Shown: positions 38,561 through 47,824 of the stretch, one piece after another | Layout: every line of letters starts with the position of its first letter | Position numbering within the stretch: position 1 is the stretch's first letter | Assembly: GCA_001543015.1 (NCBI GenBank) | Contig: LFLC01000008.1 | Coordinates: 62,001-126,000, forward strand | Direction of reading: 5' to 3' | DNA from: Nitrosopumilus sp. LS_AOA | GTDB lineage: Archaea; Thermoproteota; Nitrososphaeria; Nitrososphaerales; Nitrosopumilaceae | DNA: 64,000 nucleotides | The notes under the pieces: generated by a model | Databases searched by the model: none | What the model was told of the DNA's origin: nothing | Seen by the model: only the letters and a program-made list of their open reading frames with translations | Program-made: the position numbers and the translations under genes

Positions 38561-40600
38561 ATGGAAATCGCTGAAATTCTTCCATTTATCGCAGGATTTG
38601 CATCATTTTTAGTCGCAGGTGGTCTAGTTTTCTGGATTCTAAAACAACCTGCAGGCACAAAAGAGATGATGGAAATCTCAGACGCAGTCAAAGAAGGAGC
38701 AGCAGCATTTTTGAAAAGAGAAATGAAAATTATAATTCCAGTCTCTATTGCAATGACTGTAATTATTGGTTTATTCTTGACTCCATCAAACGGAATCGCA
38801 TTTGCAGTAGGTGCAACATTATCAGCAGTTGCAGGTATAGTTTCATTAAAAATTACAGTAAAAGCAGCAGTAAGGGCTGCAAATTTGAGTGGTAGCGGAT
38901 TAGGTAAAACATTTGTTATGGCCTTTAGAGGTGGTGCAACTGTAGGCCTTGTAGTTCCTGCTATGGCATTATTAGCAATCACTGGACTTTACATGATTTT
39001 CCCAGACCCAATTACAATTGCAGGAGTTGGTATTGGTGCTAGTCTTATTGCATTATTCATTAGAATTGGTGGTGGCATATTCACAAAAGCTGCTGACATG
39101 GGGGCTGACTTGGTAGGAAAAGTTGAGGCAAACATCCCTGAAGATGATCCACGAAATCCTGCAACTATAGCTGATAACGTTGGTGATAATGTTGGCGACG
39201 CAGCAGGAATGGGCTCTGATATTTATGAATCATATATTATTACAGTACTTGCAGCATTACTAATTGCAGCATTAATTGGCGCACCAAATTTCTTCTTGTA
39301 CCCATTACTAATTGGTACATCTGGAATGTTAGCATCAATTGTTGGTGTTGTAATTATTGGTTCCAAGAATGTTAAAGATGTGATGAAGCCTCTTAATCGT
39401 TCATTTTATGTTTCAGCAGCTATTGCAATTGTATTAAATTTCATATTCATTACACAATTTATTGGCGAATCAAATGCAGCATATGCTTTGTTTGGTTCAA
39501 CTGTCATTGGTGTCATTCTTGTTCCAGTGATTCAAAAAATCACAAACTATTACACCAGTTACAAAAAGGCACCAGTTATAGAAATTGCAGAATCTGCAAA
39601 ATGGGGATATGCATCATTAACATTAATGGGAATTATCAAAGGCATGCAATCAACTGGACCATTTATGATTACACTAGTTATTGCAATTATCGTATCATAC
39701 AGCCTTGCATCTGGTGCAGCACCTGAAGGTGAAGACCCAGTACTTTATGGAATCTTTGGAACAGCATTGACTGCAATGGCAATGTTGAGTCTTGCAGGAA
39801 TTGTACTTAGTATTGATGCATTTGGTCCAATTGCTGATAACGCTGGTGGCATTGTTGAGATGACTGGAATGGGCGAGGAAAATCGTAAGGTAACTGATGA
39901 AATTGATGCAGTTGGAAATACTACTAAAGCGGTAACCAAAGGATTTGCTATAGCAAGTGCCGCATTAGCTGCACTAGCCATGATTCAGGCATTTCAGTTT
40001 GAGGCAGCACATGTCTTTGCAGGCGTTCTTGATTTAGATTATAGTTTAACTAATCCAGCAATTATAGTTGGATTACTCATTGGTGGATTGATTCCATTCA
40101 TCATTACAGGTCAACTAATCAATGGTGTCTCACGAGCTGCAGGAAAGATGGTTGATGAGGTAAGACGTCAATTCAAAGCTGATGCTGGAATTCTTAAAGG
40201 AACATCAAAGCCTGATTATGCTAAATGTGTAGATATTGCAACTGTTGCATCAATTAAAGAACTTTGGAAACCAGCAATCGTTGCAATCCTTGCACCAATA
40301 ATTATGGGAGTACTGTTAGGCCCAACTGCAGTAGCTGGATTACTAATGGGTGCAGTTATCACTGGAATTTTACTTGCATACCACTTGGCAAATACTGGTG
40401 GTGCATGGGATAATGCAAAGAAACTAATCGAGATGAGAGGAGAGAAAGGAACTGAAATTCATAAAATTGCAGTAGTTGGTGATATTATTGGTGACCCATA
40501 CAAAGACACTGCAGGACCAGCACTAAACACTGTCATTAAATTACTAAACACAATTGCCATAGTCTTTGTTTCAGCATTTGTTGCAGTACTTGCAATCTAA
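38561..40600 (+). CDS. hppA: Membrane-bound pyrophosphatase, K+-independent proton-pumping type
   Basis: This 679-residue protein has about 16 hydrophobic spans. The substrate motif is present: DMGADLVGKVEANIPEDDPRN, then DNVGDNVGDAAGMGSD, and near the end GGAWDNAKKLIE and GDPYKDTAGPALN. It hydrolyses PPi and pumps ions, saving the energy of biosynthetic PPi. VGNTTKAVTKG carries Lys where K+-dependent enzymes have Ala, which in this family marks K+-independent proton pumps. Confidence 0.95.
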   Translation: MEIAEILPFIAGFASFLVAGGLVFWILKQPAGTKEMMEISDAVKEGAAAFLKREMKIIIPVSIAMTVIIGLFLTPSNGIAFAVGATLSAVAGIVSLKITVKAAVRAANLSGSGLGKTFVMAFRGGATVGLVVPAMALLAITGLYMIFPDPITIAGVGIGASLIALFIRIGGGIFTKAADMGADLVGKVEANIPEDDPRNPATIADNVGDNVGDAAGMGSDIYESYIITVLAALLIAALIGAPNFFLYPLLIGTSGMLASIVGVVIIGSKNVKDVMKPLNRSFYVSAAIAIVLNFIFITQFIGESNAAYALFGSTVIGVILVPVIQKITNYYTSYKKAPVIEIAESAKWGYASLTLMGIIKGMQSTGPFMITLVIAIIVSYSLASGAAPEGEDPVLYGIFGTALTAMAMLSLAGIVLSIDAFGPIADNAGGIVEMTGMGEENRKVTDEIDAVGNTTKAVTKGFAIASAALAALAMIQAFQFEAAHVFAGVLDLDYSLTNPAIIVGLLIGGLIPFIITGQLINGVSRAAGKMVDEVRRQFKADAGILKGTSKPDYAKCVDIATVASIKELWKPAIVAILAPIIMGVLLGPTAVAGLLMGAVITGILLAYHLANTGGAWDNAKKLIEMRGEKGTEIHKIAVVGDIIGDPYKDTAGPALNTVIKLLNTIAIVFVSAFVAVLAI

Positions 40601-40776
40601 TCCTCAACAATCAGTGTCATATCTAATTCATCAATTTGTAATTGAATTGCTTTTTTCAAAGTTGCATCATGTGCATTACAGAATTTAAAGTATCCATCTA
40701 TAGTTAGAAAACATCCACAAATCCATTTTGTTTTTTTATCTCCCTCAATTGTACACTTTGCATATTGTTCAGACAT
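40597..40776 (-). CDS. Small Cys-containing protein
   Basis: This 59-residue protein reads MSEQYAKCTIEGDKKTKWIC then GCF, FKFCNAHDATLKKAI. The CxC...CNAH arrangement suggests a metal site. Its TAG overlaps the TAA of hppA by three of four shared bases, so the genes end on each other. Role unknown. Confidence 0.6.
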   Translation of the reverse strand: MSEQYAKCTIEGDKKTKWICGCFLTIDGYFKFCNAHDATLKKAIQLQIDELDMTLIVED

Positions 40777-40833
40777 AAAATAACAATATCATTTGAACTA
40801 AAAAGTTTAATCTTTTGTAAAAAGAAAAAAAGA

Positions 40834-41091
40834 TTAAGGACAGCCTTCCATTTTCTGGATAAAGTAGCCTTTTTCTTTAATTGCCTGTTCAACAGGTTCT
40901 GGGCAAGATTGGGAGTGACAAAATGTACATTCGTTTGTAGTCATTTCTGAATCGCCTTCACCAATTTCTTTTAACCACTCTTTACCATGTGTAATGGCTT
41001 TATCGTGATCTTTTTCACCAGTAATCACATCAAAGTGCATGGTATGACCATCTGCTGCTTTGACATAAGTGTCGTATACGTGAATTTCCAT
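40834..41091 (-). CDS. DUF2024 family protein
   Basis: This 85-residue protein has the typical DUF2024 beginning MEIHVYDTYVKAADGHTMHF and DVITGEKDHDKAITHGKEWL. It is followed by CTFCHSQSC, which adds a Cys/His cluster. Family function is unknown. It sits just upstream of the small Cys protein on the same strand. Confidence 0.8.
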   Translation of the reverse strand: MEIHVYDTYVKAADGHTMHFDVITGEKDHDKAITHGKEWLKEIGEGDSEMTTNECTFCHSQSCPEPVEQAIKEKGYFIQKMEGCP

Positions 41092-41315
41092 AATTACTAA
41101 TCAAAAAAGGGATATTTAATTCACAACCCTTCTTTGGATGAGGTATATTCCTATGAATTACAATAATACACAAAGTACAGAACCCTAGGCAATACTATTT
41201 CGTAATGGTGTATTCTTGTACTTTCTACTAGTTTGTATTATCGTAGAATTTCATGCGTATTTTTTGCTTGTATTGTTACGTAATCGTTAGTTAGATTACG
41301 TAAATCTATGTTCAA

Positions 41316-41414
41316 TTAGAGTTTGATTTCGTAATGTTCAGAATCAAACTTTGATACATGATTGAGAAGTTCCTCTAAACCCTCAAAGGATTCGCCACAT
41401 TGACAATACCTCAT
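41316..41414 (-). CDS. Very small C2H2-type zinc-finger protein
   Basis: This 32-residue protein reads MRYCQCGESFEGLEELLNHV then SKFDSEHYEIKL. The C-x-C-x(4)-F-x(2)-L-x(4)-H-x(6)-H plan fits a compressed zinc finger. Short length makes it uncertain, but the motif is unlikely by chance. Confidence 0.45.
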   Translation of the reverse strand: MRYCQCGESFEGLEELLNHVSKFDSEHYEIKL

Positions 41415-41507
41415 TATGTTTGTGTATTTTTTGAGAATAATAGATGGGATCTGCTTATTTTGAGCAGAGCACTACTCTAATCTGATAAAATCATACTATT
41501 GTACCAC

Positions 41508-41882
41508 ATGCAATCTAATCTAACTGGAATAATTATCGATGATGATCATGACGAGGTGGAAATCTTGTCTTTGTTCTTAGAAATTAAAGGACATGATGTT
41601 GTAGGCAAAGGTCACAATGGGTATGATGCAGTTACACTGTATAATGAAAATAAGCCTGATTTTGTTATTTTGGGTGTGAATATGTCTCAATATGATGGAA
41701 CGCATGCAATAATGGAAATCAAAAAAATTAATTCTGATGCAAATATTTTTGTACTTGCTGATTCAAAATTTAAAAATTTTGAAATAGATGTGAATGCTGT
41801 TCTCTCAAAACCATGTGACCTCTACGAAATATTGGAAGCAATTGAAATGAATTGTTCTGTGCATTACCCTTCTTTTGAGTAA
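41508..41882 (+). CDS. Response-regulator receiver domain lacking the phospho-acceptor Asp
   Basis: This 124-residue stand-alone receiver has an acidic pocket DDDHDE (about 11-16), a conserved Lys in LSKPCD and an overall CheY pattern (LTGIIIDDDHDEVEILSLFLE). The acceptor motif normally LxDxxMP reads LGVNMSQYDG, with Gly at position 56 in place of Asp and Ser for Pro. The conserved Thr is also Ala. It cannot be phosphorylated in the usual way, so it may act as a constitutive or ligand-binding decoy. TTG at 41499 is an alternative start. Confidence 0.8.
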   Translation: MQSNLTGIIIDDDHDEVEILSLFLEIKGHDVVGKGHNGYDAVTLYNENKPDFVILGVNMSQYDGTHAIMEIKKINSDANIFVLADSKFKNFEIDVNAVLSKPCDLYEILEAIEMNCSVHYPSFE

Positions 41883-41970
41883 TACATACTCTTACTATGG
41901 ATTACGAAAAATTGTATATTTTATTATGATAAAACAGAGTAATAAAATAAAGATACGATCATCAAACTTT

Positions 41971-42357
41971 ATGAAACATACAGTAAAGGTAACAATTCAA
42001 AACCATTCTATACTTTTAGAACTAGATGATGAAAATTCGCCTAAAACTGTAAATGACTTTGTAGAAAAATTGCCCTTTACAGTTGATCTTAATGTCTGGG
42101 GTGATGAAATCTATACCTCAGAATCTCCAATATCTCAGCCTGAAGAAAATGCAAAAACCCCTGTTGAGCTAAATGATGTGGCCTATTGGCCAACTGGTAA
42201 GGCAATTTGCTTGTTTTTTGGCCCCACTCCAATTGGGAATCCTGGAGAAATCACACCAGCATCTCCAGTCAATATACTTGGGAAAATAATTTCTCCAGAT
42301 AAAGCAATTTTACATTATGCTGATGGGTGTGCTGCAACATTTAGCTTACAATCTTAA
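41971..42357 (+). CDS. Cyclophilin-like fold protein (DUF369/TM1367 type)
   Basis: From ATG 41971 this is 128 residues: VKVTIQNHSILLELDDENSPKTVNDFVEKLPFTVDLNVWGDEIY, then DVAYWPTGKAICLFFGPTPIG and SPVNILGKIIS. This matches the archaeal/bacterial cyclophilin-like domain, not shown to be an isomerase. The frame is open 32 codons further up, overlapping the receiver gene, but those codons do not look like domain sequence. Confidence 0.75.
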   Translation: MKHTVKVTIQNHSILLELDDENSPKTVNDFVEKLPFTVDLNVWGDEIYTSESPISQPEENAKTPVELNDVAYWPTGKAICLFFGPTPIGNPGEITPASPVNILGKIISPDKAILHYADGCAATFSLQS

Positions 42358-42358
42358 A

Positions 42359-42748
42359 TTAATCTTGGATTGAAATTTCTACCACATCTGATTCTAAGAC
42401 ATATGCTTTGAAATTTTTATTGACTCCTGAATAAATTATCCATACTACTGGATTACTATGCATGAATTTTTTATCAGTGGATGATGGATAGGCTTCAGAA
42501 TTTGGGTGAGAGTGAAAAATACCTATGACTGGTAATTTTTTCTCTTCTGCAATCTTGTATCCCTCTATTAGTTGCTCATTTGATATTGTAAAATTTACTG
42601 GAGACTCTTCAATGTTTTTTGTTAAAAATACCTCAGAAACTATCTTGCCATTCCCGTATAGAAGTGCACATGATTCATTTGGATTTTCATTTTCTGCATG
42701 ATTCATTAGGATTTTTTTAATAGATTCTGATAGAATAATTTTTTGCAA
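42359..42748 (-). CDS. JAMM/MPN-domain metalloprotease
   Basis: This protein of about 129 residues has the JAMM motif: Glu in NESCALLYGNGK, then VIGIFHSHPNSEAYPSSTDKKFM (HxHx7SxxD). JAMM proteases cleave ubiquitin-like modifiers or sulfur-carrier fusions; archaea use them on SAMPs. TTG 42748 follows the stop of the cupredoxin gene and is preferred; an ATG at 42781 would overlap it by 31 bases. Confidence 0.85.
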   Translation of the reverse strand: MQKIILSESIKKILMNHAENENPNESCALLYGNGKIVSEVFLTKNIEESPVNFTISNEQLIEGYKIAEEKKLPVIGIFHSHPNSEAYPSSTDKKFMHSNPVVWIIYSGVNKNFKAYVLESDVVEISIQD

Positions 42749-42750
42749 AT

Positions 42751-43839
42751 CTATTCTACGTTTACAGTTCCTACCATCCATGGATGGAATGTACAGTAAT
42801 AGTTGTAACTTCCAGCTTCTGTAAATGTAAATTCAAACATATCTCCTGCAGTCATCATTTCTGAATCAAATATTCCATCAGCTTCTGGAGCTTCTCCTGA
42901 TGTAACTGTGTGAACTGTATTGTCTGTATTATCCCAGGCAACTGTAGTACCAATTGTAGTATCTACTACTTGAGGATCATAATAGATTTGTCCATCTTCA
43001 GGAATTGCAGCTCCTTGAGGGATCATAACTTTGATTGGTGCTTTTGGTTCTTCAATAATTAAAGTTGCAACCATCCAAGGATGAACGATGCACAAATATT
43101 CATACTCTCCAATTTCTAAATTACTTGTATCTAATGTAAACACATCACCTGGACCCATTAAACTAGAATCAAATGTTTCTCCAAAGTCTTCTGCACTAGT
43201 TACAGTATGTGCAGCACCATCCACATTAGTCCACTCTACTATTTCACCTTGTGTAACTGTTGAAACATCTGGTGAATAATCTGGATTTCCCTCTTCTGCA
43301 GAATCTTTTAGAATTTCAATTGCAAAAATTGGTCCTGACGGTGTAACGTCTTCATGCGGTTCATCTACTCCAACTTGTTGTGGAATCATGTATGTGTCAG
43401 GGCCTACAAATCCAAACACTACCCAAACAATAATTCCAGTAGCTGCTGCCATTCCTGTAATGGAGCCAATTGGTTTGACTAATTCTGGATGCTTCATTGC
43501 CAAGTATGCGATAAGAATTGCTGGGAATGCTATTGCCAATAAAATTCCTGCAAGAGTTACTGTATAGTCAGATGTATTCATTGTAAATCCATACATTCCA
43601 AATCCCAAAATAATTGAAACAATTACCAAGGTCGTTGCTTTTGCTCTATTGCTAGTTGAAATACCGCCATCAAGGATACCGACAGCTAGAAAAATTAATC
43701 CTAAAAACATCGTAAGGCCAGTTAAAGCATGCATGCCATCGATGAACGTGTGTGCAATACCTGCGTAAGATATCACAACTCCAGCCAAACCTATGGCTGT
43801 TAGTCCCATTCCTGGCATCATGAGGTCCCAATTACTCAT
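42751..43839 (-). CDS. Membrane-anchored double cupredoxin (plastocyanin-like) protein
   Basis: In this 362-residue protein the first 155 residues hold five hydrophobic spans. Two extracellular blue-copper domains follow. Each has the His...Cys-x2-His-x2-Met set: AHTVTS with YLCIVHPWM, and VHTVTS with YYCTFHPWM. Such proteins carry electrons in copper-based ammonia-oxidising archaea, standing in for cytochrome c. It diverges from the heme O synthase gene, linking it to terminal oxidase supply (inference). Confidence 0.9.
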   Translation of the reverse strand: MSNWDLMMPGMGLTAIGLAGVVISYAGIAHTFIDGMHALTGLTMFLGLIFLAVGILDGGISTSNRAKATTLVIVSIILGFGMYGFTMNTSDYTVTLAGILLAIAFPAILIAYLAMKHPELVKPIGSITGMAAATGIIVWVVFGFVGPDTYMIPQQVGVDEPHEDVTPSGPIFAIEILKDSAEEGNPDYSPDVSTVTQGEIVEWTNVDGAAHTVTSAEDFGETFDSSLMGPGDVFTLDTSNLEIGEYEYLCIVHPWMVATLIIEEPKAPIKVMIPQGAAIPEDGQIYYDPQVVDTTIGTTVAWDNTDNTVHTVTSGEAPEADGIFDSEMMTAGDMFEFTFTEAGSYNYYCTFHPWMVGTVNVE

Positions 43840-43938
43840 TTAACGTAGATGGCCTGACTGAGATACTTATTCCTTTTGAAATGCAGTAGATCATACCAGA
43901 CGAAGAAATTAAATGGCTTTGGAATAGGATAGTGTGAA

Positions 43939-44826
43939 TTGGGATTTAAAGAAATAGTGGAGATATCAAAGCCCCGAATTGTTGTTCTTTTAGTTATTAC
44001 TGCTGTAACCTCAATGTATGCTGCAAGTAAGCTAGTTGATGGTGCTCCCAATCTTGAATATATTGATTATTTACACATAATTGTTGCAGGTGCATTAGCA
44101 TCAGCTGGCTCTAGTGCCCTGAATCACTATTATGATAGAGATATTGACCCAAAAATGACTAGAACTAGTACCAGACCAATTCCGTCTGGACGAATGGCAG
44201 CATCTCATGTGATGTTGTATGGATTAGTAGTCAGTTGTGTATCTGTAATTTATGGATTCTTTGCACTAAATGCAGTTTCTGCTTTCTTTATTGCAGTTGG
44301 AATATTTTCTTATGTTATAATTTACACAGTTTGGCTAAAACGCCGCAACTCTTCAAATATTGTAATTGGTGGAATTGCAGGTAGTGCTGCAGCATGGGCT
44401 GGATGGTCCGCAGCTACTGGCAGTATGGATTTGTTAGGATTTCTAGTTGGCTTTTTGGTTTTTGTTTGGACACCATCACACTTTTGGTGTCTTGCAATGA
44501 AGATTAGAGATGAATATGCAGCAGCTAATATTCCAATGTTGCCTGTTGTAATTGGAATGCAAAAAACATCAAAGTATATTCTAGGAAATACACTAATTTT
44601 ACTTCCATTTTCATTTACACTTGTATTAATTCCCGATGGACTGGGAATTGTTTATACAATAATTGCTGCAATCTCTGGTGGAATGATGTTGGTGTATCAT
44701 TACAAATTAACAAAGACACCTACATCTGAATTTGCTTGGAAAGCATACAAAGTTACTGCTCCTTATCTTACAATCATTTTTGTAGCAGTTGCATTAGATG
44801 CAGCATTTCACTTTCCACTATTTTAG
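43939..44826 (+). CDS. ctaB: Protoheme IX farnesyltransferase (heme O synthase)
   Basis: This 295-residue UbiA-family membrane prenyltransferase shows ISKPRIVVLLVITAVTSMY and the Asp-rich motif NHYYDRDIDPKMTRT, then RPIPSGRMAASHVMLYG and the second motif TPSHFWCLAMKIRDEYAAANIPMLP. It makes heme O for the heme-copper oxidase. The start is TTG. Membrane spans number about eight. Confidence 0.93.
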   Translation: MGFKEIVEISKPRIVVLLVITAVTSMYAASKLVDGAPNLEYIDYLHIIVAGALASAGSSALNHYYDRDIDPKMTRTSTRPIPSGRMAASHVMLYGLVVSCVSVIYGFFALNAVSAFFIAVGIFSYVIIYTVWLKRRNSSNIVIGGIAGSAAAWAGWSAATGSMDLLGFLVGFLVFVWTPSHFWCLAMKIRDEYAAANIPMLPVVIGMQKTSKYILGNTLILLPFSFTLVLIPDGLGIVYTIIAAISGGMMLVYHYKLTKTPTSEFAWKAYKVTAPYLTIIFVAVALDAAFHFPLF

Positions 44827-44829
44827 AAA

Positions 44830-45126
44830 TTATTTATCGACACCTGGGAAGCTGGCTTCATAATCTTTTTCCATTGTTTCTTTATTTTGCTCGGCAACTT
44901 TATCCACTGGTTTTTCGATAACTACTATCTCAATTCTACGCTCATCTTTTGTCATCCATGCAACTTTGATGAGGCCAAGTATTTCTAAATCCAAAAGTAT
45001 CTTGTTGAATTTACCTTCTGAAAGAATTTTATCATCTTTTGTTAAAATTTTGTAAAGCTCAACATCAGTTAAGGAATTTACTTCTTTAATCTTATCAAAT
45101 ACAGTATTTCTGATTGGAATTGCCAT
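44830..45126 (-). CDS. Hypothetical winged-helix-like protein
   Basis: This 98-residue protein reads NTVFDKIKEVNSLTDVELYKIL, KFNKILLDLEILGLIKVAWMTKDERRIEIVVIE. The helix-helix-wing pattern suggests a winged helix. It is translated 2 bases after the Cdc48 stop, so it probably belongs to that operon. Confidence 0.6.
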   Translation of the reverse strand: MAIPIRNTVFDKIKEVNSLTDVELYKILTKDDKILSEGKFNKILLDLEILGLIKVAWMTKDERRIEIVVIEKPVDKVAEQNKETMEKDYEASFPGVDK

Positions 45127-45128
45127 TT

Positions 45129-47297
45129 TTACCCGTAGAATGTTTTATCCTCTGATTTTGGTACTACGTTAGATATACTTTCCTTCACATTGTTATACCA
45201 TTGATCTACTTCTTTAGTGATTGATGGTCTAACTTTTTTCAAACTCTTTGCAAAGTCTTGACTAGATATTTTTTCAGAATTATTTTGCATTGCATGAACT
45301 GCAGATTCTCTACAAAGTGCTGCTAAATCAGCCCCTGAATAATTATGAGTTGCAACTGCTATCTCTTGTAATTTTACATCACTAGTTAATGGCATCTTTT
45401 TTGTTAATATTTTGATAATCTCTAATCTACCTTTTTCATCTGGAGGTGCTACATACAGAACTAAATCCAATCTTCCTGTTCTTAATAGAGAATTATCTAA
45501 TACATCTGGTCTGTTTGTAATCCCAATCACTACAACTCGTGAAGAAATACCTTCTTCAATTTCAGTTAGTAGCTGACTTAGAATATTCTCCCCCACACCG
45601 CCTTCTCCTGTCTTATTTTTTGCAAGTGAATCAAGTTCATCAAAAATTACAACACATGGCGATGATGCTTTTGCTTTTCTAAAAATTTCTCTTATGGCTT
45701 TTTCAGATTCACCAATCCATTTTGAAAGTATTTCAGGACCTTTGACTAAAATCATATTTGCACCAGTTTCAGTTGCAAGTGCTCGTGCAAGGAGTGTTTT
45801 TCCACAGCCTGGTGGACCATAAATCAAAGCTCCTTTTGGTGGTTTAATTCCAATTTTTGTGAATCTACTTGGTTCTTTCATTGCAGTGACTAAATTATCC
45901 GTTAATGATTTTTTGACACTATCTAATCCTCCTACATCATGCCACCACACTTTAGATCTTTCAACATAAACTTCCCTCATTGCTGTGGGGATTACTTCCT
46001 GCATTGCTTCGTAAAAATCAATGTGTTTGATTTCCATTGATTGTAATACTTCTGATGGGATTTTTTCTGTTTCAAGATCTATTTCTGGTAGATATCTCCT
46101 AATTGATTTTAGTGCAGCTTCTCTGCAAAGAGATTTGATGTCAGCACCGGTATATCCGTGCAATTCTGATGACAAATCTTTTAGATCAATGTCATCATTA
46201 AGTGGCATTCCTCTTGTGTGAATTTCAAGAATCTCTAGTCGTTCATCTTCATTAGGAACTGATATCTCAAACTCTCTATCAAATCTGCCTGGTCTTCTAA
46301 GAGCTGGGTCAACACTGTCTGGTCTATTTGTAGCACCTATTACAATTACATTTCCTCTATCATTGAGACCATCCATTAATGCTAGCAATTGAGCTACAAC
46401 TCTTTTTTCAACATCACCGTATGCCTCTTCTCTTTTTGGTGCAAGTGCATCTATTTCATCAATGAAAATTATACTAGGCGAATTATCTTTAGCTTCTTTA
46501 AAAATATCTCTTAACTTTGCTTCAGATTCACCGTAATACTTGTTCATAATTTCTGGGCCATTTATTAGATACATGTTAGCTTCTGATTCACTTGCAATAA
46601 CTTTTGCAAGAAGTGTTTTTCCACAGCCTGGTGGGCCATAAAGTAAAATTCCACTATGTGGTTCAATTCCTAATCTTACAAATAATTCTGGATGCTTTAA
46701 TGGTAATTCAACAATTTCCCTCATCGCTTTAATTTTATCTCGTAGTCCACCAACTTCTTCATATGTTACACGAACTTTTCTATCAACTGAAGTTTCAGTT
46801 GAAATAGTAAGTACTGTTGTACGATCCATCTTGACTACTCCTTTTGGTGTAGTCTTTGTAATTTTGAAATCCATTGAATTGCCTAAAATCATAACTGAAA
46901 TTTCATCTCCATGAACAATTGGTAATCCTTTCAATCTGTTTTTAATAAAATCAGTAAATTCTTTGTCTACTGTAACTGCATCATTAACTGGTGTAATTGA
47001 AACTGTTTTTGCAAACTTTGATGAAACTCTTCTAATTTTTACAATATCATTTAATGATGCACCAACATTTTTCCTAGTTTGACCATCTACTCTAACGATA
47101 TCTGGTAACTTTTCATCCTCATCAACTGGCCAGATAACTGCACAACTAGTTCTTGAACCCATTACTTCTACGATATCTCCTGGAGATACTTTGAGAAAAT
47201 CCATAGCATCTGGACCAATTCTGGCTCGTTTTTTACCTACGTCTCTTTGTTTTGCTTCGCCAATTCGCATTTGCAAAGTCTCTTCTTTGCGTACCAA
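45129..47297 (-). CDS. cdc48: Cdc48/VAT-type AAA ATPase
   Basis: This 722-residue protein has an N-terminal double-psi barrel domain (about 1-180, [21 protein letters not shown]). Two AAA modules follow, each with Walker [12 protein letters not shown], Walker B ([30 protein letters not shown]) and arginine fingers ([18 protein letters not shown]). It unfolds and extracts proteins, often feeding the proteasome. The first conserved arm and N-domain are complete. Confidence 0.96.
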   Translation of the reverse strand: MVRKEETLQMRIGEAKQRDVGKKRARIGPDAMDFLKVSPGDIVEVMGSRTSCAVIWPVDEDEKLPDIVRVDGQTRKNVGASLNDIVKIRRVSSKFAKTVSITPVNDAVTVDKEFTDFIKNRLKGLPIVHGDEISVMILGNSMDFKITKTTPKGVVKMDRTTVLTISTETSVDRKVRVTYEEVGGLRDKIKAMREIVELPLKHPELFVRLGIEPHSGILLYGPPGCGKTLLAKVIASESEANMYLINGPEIMNKYYGESEAKLRDIFKEAKDNSPSIIFIDEIDALAPKREEAYGDVEKRVVAQLLALMDGLNDRGNVIVIGATNRPDSVDPALRRPGRFDREFEISVPNEDERLEILEIHTRGMPLNDDIDLKDLSSELHGYTGADIKSLCREAALKSIRRYLPEIDLETEKIPSEVLQSMEIKHIDFYEAMQEVIPTAMREVYVERSKVWWHDVGGLDSVKKSLTDNLVTAMKEPSRFTKIGIKPPKGALIYGPPGCGKTLLARALATETGANMILVKGPEILSKWIGESEKAIREIFRKAKASSPCVVIFDELDSLAKNKTGEGGVGENILSQLLTEIEEGISSRVVVIGITNRPDVLDNSLLRTGRLDLVLYVAPPDEKGRLEIIKILTKKMPLTSDVKLQEIAVATHNYSGADLAALCRESAVHAMQNNSEKISSQDFAKSLKKVRPSITKEVDQWYNNVKESISNVVPKSEDKTFYG

Positions 47298-47305
47298 AAA
47301 ATCAC

Positions 47306-47587
47306 CTATTTCATGTCAACTGACGTTCTACTCATGTTTAGGACTTCTAACTCACTAACGCCTTCTACTGATTTAACGGAATTCTCTAATGCGTCACTTT
47401 GTCCTTCTTTATCCTCTAAAACAAATTCTGCTTTCAAAAATTCTAATCCAAATGCCAATGGTTCTTTGAGGTGTCTTTTCATGTCAATCCCTTCAGGTAA
47501 GGCTGATTGGATGTCTTTTGCTAATTTATCTAAATCCACATCTATTCCTGTTGGAAGAATTTTTGTGATAAATAATAATTGAGCCAT
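47306..47587 (-). CDS. ef1b: Translation elongation factor 1-beta
   Basis: From ATG 47587 this is 93 residues: [70 protein letters not shown]. It is the archaeal guanine-nucleotide exchange factor for EF-1alpha. The longer frame from 47620 overlaps the zinc-finger gene. Gene order Zn-finger/aEF-1beta is common in archaea. Confidence 0.93.
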   Translation of the reverse strand: MAQLLFITKILPTGIDVDLDKLAKDIQSALPEGIDMKRHLKEPLAFGLEFLKAEFVLEDKEGQSDALENSVKSVEGVSELEVLNMSRTSVDMK

Positions 47588-47591
47588 TTTT

Positions 47592-47771
47592 TTAAGGTCC
47601 TTGCGAGTTACATGCAGCACAAGTATATTCTCTTGCTGCTTCTCTGCAACTTTGACATCTCCAAATTAAATCACCGCCACAATTTGGGCAATTAAATTTT
47701 ACACATTTATCATTAGGCATAATATGTCTGTGACAACAACTACATTTTGGTAAGGAAATACTAGATGACAT
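47592..47771 (-). CDS. Small archaeal zinc-finger protein (HVO_2753/DUF1610 type)
   Basis: From ATG 47771 this is 59 residues with eight cysteines in four pairs: [30 protein letters not shown]. This two-zinc protein is widely found beside aEF-1beta in archaea and is thought to bind RNA or proteins. Stop and next start are 4 bases apart, one operon. Confidence 0.85.
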   Translation of the reverse strand: MSSSISLPKCSCCHRHIMPNDKCVKFNCPNCGGDLIWRCQSCREAAREYTCAACNSQGP

Positions 47772-47824
47772 ACTCCCATTTTCTGTAAACTTCATTTATA
47801 CCTTGCTTGGAATTTGAGCATAAA

